Shown: piece by piece, positions 8,141 through 10,101 of the stretch | Numbering within the stretch: the first letter of the stretch is position 1 | How the letters are laid out: each line of letters begins with the position of its first letter | Assembly (NCBI GenBank): GCA_004151065.3 | Contig: NWUY0300017339.1 | Coordinates: 15,297-25,397, forward strand | DNA: 10,101 nt | Reading direction: 5' to 3' | Origin: Larix sibirica | Taxonomy: Eukaryota; Streptophyta; Pinopsida; Pinales; Pinaceae | The notes under the pieces: model-generated | What the model was told of the DNA's origin: nothing | The model's input: only the letters and a program-made list of their open reading frames with translations | Databases searched by the model: none | Made by a program: the position numbers and the translations under genes

Positions 8141-8504
8141 TGATGGAGCATTGGGTTGTGATTAGAATCACACAATGGAAACTCAAAAAAAAAACAACAC
8201 AAATCTACAAAGAGCTTACATACGAGCCTCAGTGTTAATTCCTTCAATGAAAATACATCAGTTCTCAACCTCATACAATCACATAACCCTCAAGGTCTTT
8301 GGATTCTACATAGACTCACTCCATAGGCCAATATATGAGAAACCAAAGGTCCCAATCACATCAAGGTTTCAAATATTTATGCTAGAGTAATTGATTGGTC
8401 AACTCCCAATACTTTTCATTTTATTGGGTAGCTCAAACATTATATAATTCAAATATTACAAGTCAATTATGGTATTTGACGTTCCAGACTCCACAACTTG
8501 AAGT
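8141..8504 (-). mobile_element. LTR of the gypsy element, inner part; outer end unresolved
   Basis: The inner edge is set by the primer-binding site: on the minus strand the LTR ends TGCTCCATCA, so in plus orientation it begins TGATGGAGCA at 8141. The opposite end should be ...CA followed by a target duplication. CATCA at 9382-9386 is one candidate (it would make a ~1.25-kb LTR that contains the repeat array), but no second LTR is present in the window to confirm it. A TATA-type sequence at 8690-8681 on the minus strand could be the LTR promoter. Confidence 0.45.
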
Positions 8505-8680
8505 TTGAAGTCAAGCTGAAATTATAAAAATATGCAAACATGTGAATTCTGGACTACTCATGTTGCGCTCCGTGTTTGAATTATTTGACCCACTTAAGCT
8601 CAATATTTTTTTTTTTTTATGAAATTTGGAGGAAGGTAGAGGAATATGTCCTTTGTATCTTGTATACAAATTTTAGAATC

Positions 8681-8690
8681 TATTTATAGA
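8681..8690 (-). promoter_or_regulatory. TATA-box-like element
   Basis: The minus strand reads GCGCTCTATAAATAGATTC here, a good match to the plant TATA consensus (TATAAATA). It lies about 540 bp upstream of the LTR/PBS edge in the transcription direction of gag and about 65 bp downstream of the hammerhead motif. A transcript starting here would include the LTR part and gag but not the ribozyme. No assay of function is possible from sequence alone. Confidence 0.4.
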
Positions 8691-8752
8691 GCGCCATACG
8701 CAAAGATAGAGTTTAAGAGAAAAGAGAGGATCTACGTTTATCAATGAAAGTT

Positions 8753-8828
8753 TCTCGACGTTTCGATCCCTACTATGGGATCATCATCAAGAGACAGTGA
8801 AGTCTCGACGTTTCGATCCCTACTATGG
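8753..8828 (+). repeat. 26-bp perfect direct repeat at 50-bp offset (hammerhead 1.5-mer block)
   Basis: TCTCGACGTTTCGATCCC plus TACTATGG occurs at 8753-8778 and again, unchanged, at 8803-8828. The intervening 24 bp complete one 50-bp unit. The second copy is cut short just after TACTATGG, so the block equals one whole unit and about half of another. On the minus strand the unit is the hammerhead ribozyme described separately. Confidence 0.97.
8758..8811 (-). ncRNA. Hammerhead ribozyme motif (Penelope-like element type), core C3 to U
   Basis: Read 5' to 3' on the minus strand from 8811. ACGU is followed by C at the predicted cleavage site (after 8807). Then come stem I GAGAC/GUCUC (8806-8802 with 8795-8791) closed by UUCACU, and core UUGAUGA (8790-8784). 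One unpaired U precedes stem II GAUCCC/GGGAUC (8782-8777 with 8770-8765) closed by AUAGUA. GAA (8764-8762) and a closing A-CGU complete it. Stem III is the self-complementary ACGU (8811-8808 with 8761-8758). These are all parts of a hammerhead: three stems, CUGAUGA, GAA(A) and a GUC cleavage triplet. The only core departure is U for the invariant C3, which should weaken cleavage. Short palindromic ACGU stems and tandem arrangement are known from Penelope-like retroelements, which in plants occur in conifers (Dryad). No Penelope reverse transcriptase or GIY-YIG is seen nearby. Confidence 0.78.
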
Positions 8829-9290
8829 CATGACTTGTGCATAGTACTTAAACTCAATAACTTTTGATGAGATTTGGTGAGCATATAGAAAATTGTGTAC
8901 TCTACAACATATCCAAAATTTATAACTCAACTCTAAATTAGAAGAGCGCGCAAATCAAATACTAGTCACATGTCTACTCATAAATACTGTTTGGAGCACA
9001 CTTTGTGTGCAGGGTTTGGAAGATTGTGCATCCAACTTTGTTGAAAATTTGTGGGAACATAGAAATATGTTTGCTCGACATCTTGTAAAATTTTTAGGCC
9101 ATTATTCAAAAAAATAGTGCACGTTGATCAAAATATCAAGTAATTGTTTGCATAGAAATTTCATTGCCAATTGGGTCTTGGACTTGTGCGCAGGGTCTAA
9201 ACACCATATTTTCTTTAGAAATTTGGTTTGAAGATAGAAATATGTTTCTTCTATAACATATCCAAAATTCAGCTTCCAATCCCAAAGTTT

Positions 9291-10101
9291 GTACATGTGC
9301 CAATGAAAATATTGGAACACTATGTTGACTTGTTGGATTCTTCAAGGGTAAATTTGCAAGTCTCACCTTAGCATAAAATTTCATCACTTCTTGATGGTAG
9401 ACCAATTCATATCACAACTTTTTGAATAACACTTTTATGACTTCTTAAATTTTCAATGTCTTTTTAAGAGAGTGTTTATAGCGTGAATGGTTGGCTACTT
9501 GGTTTCTAGGGGTAGATTTGAGAGTTAGTCTTGCCCTATTGCAACATTATATAAATAATTTGGTCTTATTACAACTTTATTTTAAAGTTTTTAAAACTAA
9601 TTATAGTTTAGAAAAGATATATTTTTATAAATGTTGATTATGATTTAATATGAAATATATATTGTCATGAATATGTATAATTTTTTATTAATTTTGAAAT
9701 AAAAAATAAAAAAATGATTAATACANAATCACTTGTTGTCTATGCCTCAATTACCTATTATTACCTGCCCTCTTCTAGTTAAACGAGTTGTCTACCACTG
9801 CACGTTATCCATGCATAAGATCCCAGTTATTTTTTATATTCTTTTTTTTATAATTGTTTATTTTGAATTTGGAACGACACCCATAAAATCAATCTACACA
9901 GTACATTTGTCTCATCCTCCTGCAATTTAGGAAAAACATAGATACTAATCCACCCAAATTCTAAAATATAAACACCTATCAATATAAAAATAACATCTAT
10001 CAAATTTAATATATACAATAAAAATGAATAAATCAATCTCCTCACTTCCAAAATATTTCTGGTAACATTCCAAAGTGTTGGAAGAGCTCTGCTACCAATG
10101 T
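9291..10101. other. AT-rich DNA, no gene recognised
   Basis: This region follows the repeat array. It becomes very AT-rich at 9570-9725, with one unresolved base (N at 9726). Short open frames on both strands have no recognisable motifs. The missing 3' half of the LINE reverse transcriptase is not found here, so the gypsy fragment does not look like a simple insertion with LINE sequence on both sides. Confidence 0.55.

Larger units (their letters stand above)
8505..9290 (+). repeat. Array of about four diverged ~175-bp repeats
   Basis: The best-conserved part of each unit is AAATTTGG followed by a stretch like (G)AAGATAGAAATATGT, then TCTACAACATATCCAAAATT and TAACTC or similar. These cores start at 8622, 8870, 9045 and 9219. 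A second shared block, CTTGTGCGCAGGGTYT (36-44 bases before the next core), lies near 8834, 9001 and 9183. Spacings are 248, 175 and 174 bp; the odd first one holds the hammerhead block. The units are heavily diverged, so the array is old. It may be part of the LTR or an unrelated local repeat. Confidence 0.8.

Noticed and set aside
8175-8390. Open frames on both strands just inside the LTR
   Set aside because: They overlap the LTR and primer-binding site, and no protein motif is visible.
8753-8828. CRISPR-like repeat-spacer pattern (26-bp repeat, 24-bp spacer)
   Set aside because: Only two copies, a eukaryotic context, and the unit is fully explained by a hammerhead ribozyme.
9382-9386. CATCA as the outer LTR boundary
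   Set aside because: Only a 5-base match to the inverted LTR start and no second LTR or target duplication to confirm it; mentioned only as a candidate.
9102-9405. Two overlapping minus-strand open frames (72 and 89 codons)
   Set aside because: They lie across the degenerate repeat array and its edge, and encode no known motif.

Overview
This is eukaryotic nuclear DNA, most likely from a seed plant and probably a conifer or another large-genome gymnosperm. It is AT-rich and has no operons or bacterial-type genes. It is dominated by decayed transposable elements, simple repeats and long non-coding stretches, and it carries two unresolved bases (N at 5082 and 9726). The conifer suggestion is an inference. 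It rests on a hammerhead-ribozyme motif of the type carried by Penelope-like retroelements, which among plants are known from conifers (the Dryad group), sitting next to Ty3/gypsy and RTE-like LINE remnants.

Layout from left to right. Positions 1-214 read like the 3' end of a host protein-coding gene, with at least two possible splice forms, followed by a possible 3' UTR with AATAAA at 636-641. A second possible exon lies at 797-894. Positions 927-1225 hold a degenerate tandem repeat. Positions 1302-1929 are a roughly 628-bp non-autonomous DNA transposon (MITE-like) with long terminal inverted repeats of 84-89 bp. A 123-bp tandem duplication (2372-2617) and a smaller one (2764-2847) follow. 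Positions 2850-4930 are AT-rich with no convincing gene; only a faint copia-like RNase H trace is visible near 4132-4230. Twin AT/AAT microsatellites occupy 4939-5131.

The right half is a mosaic of retroelement fragments. A plus-strand, RTE-like non-LTR retrotransposon reverse-transcriptase pseudogene (about 6088-6846) stops just after its YADD-type catalytic motif. It abuts a minus-strand Ty3/gypsy gag pseudogene (6860-8011), which is followed on the minus-strand upstream side by a tRNA-iMet-type primer-binding site (8127-8138) and the inner edge of its LTR (8141). To the right lies an array of about four diverged ~175-bp repeats (about 8505-9290). Inside the first spacer of this array sits the most notable object in the window: a 50-nt-periodic direct repeat that, read on the minus strand, forms a complete hammerhead ribozyme fold (8758-8811). 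It has one substitution in the catalytic core (C3 to U). The extra length of that spacer (about 73 bp) almost equals the length of the ribozyme block (76 bp), which suggests a discrete insertion.

Nothing here appears to be an intact, functional transposon gene. The gene fragments do not act together as a pathway. They record layers of insertion, truncation and tandem duplication.
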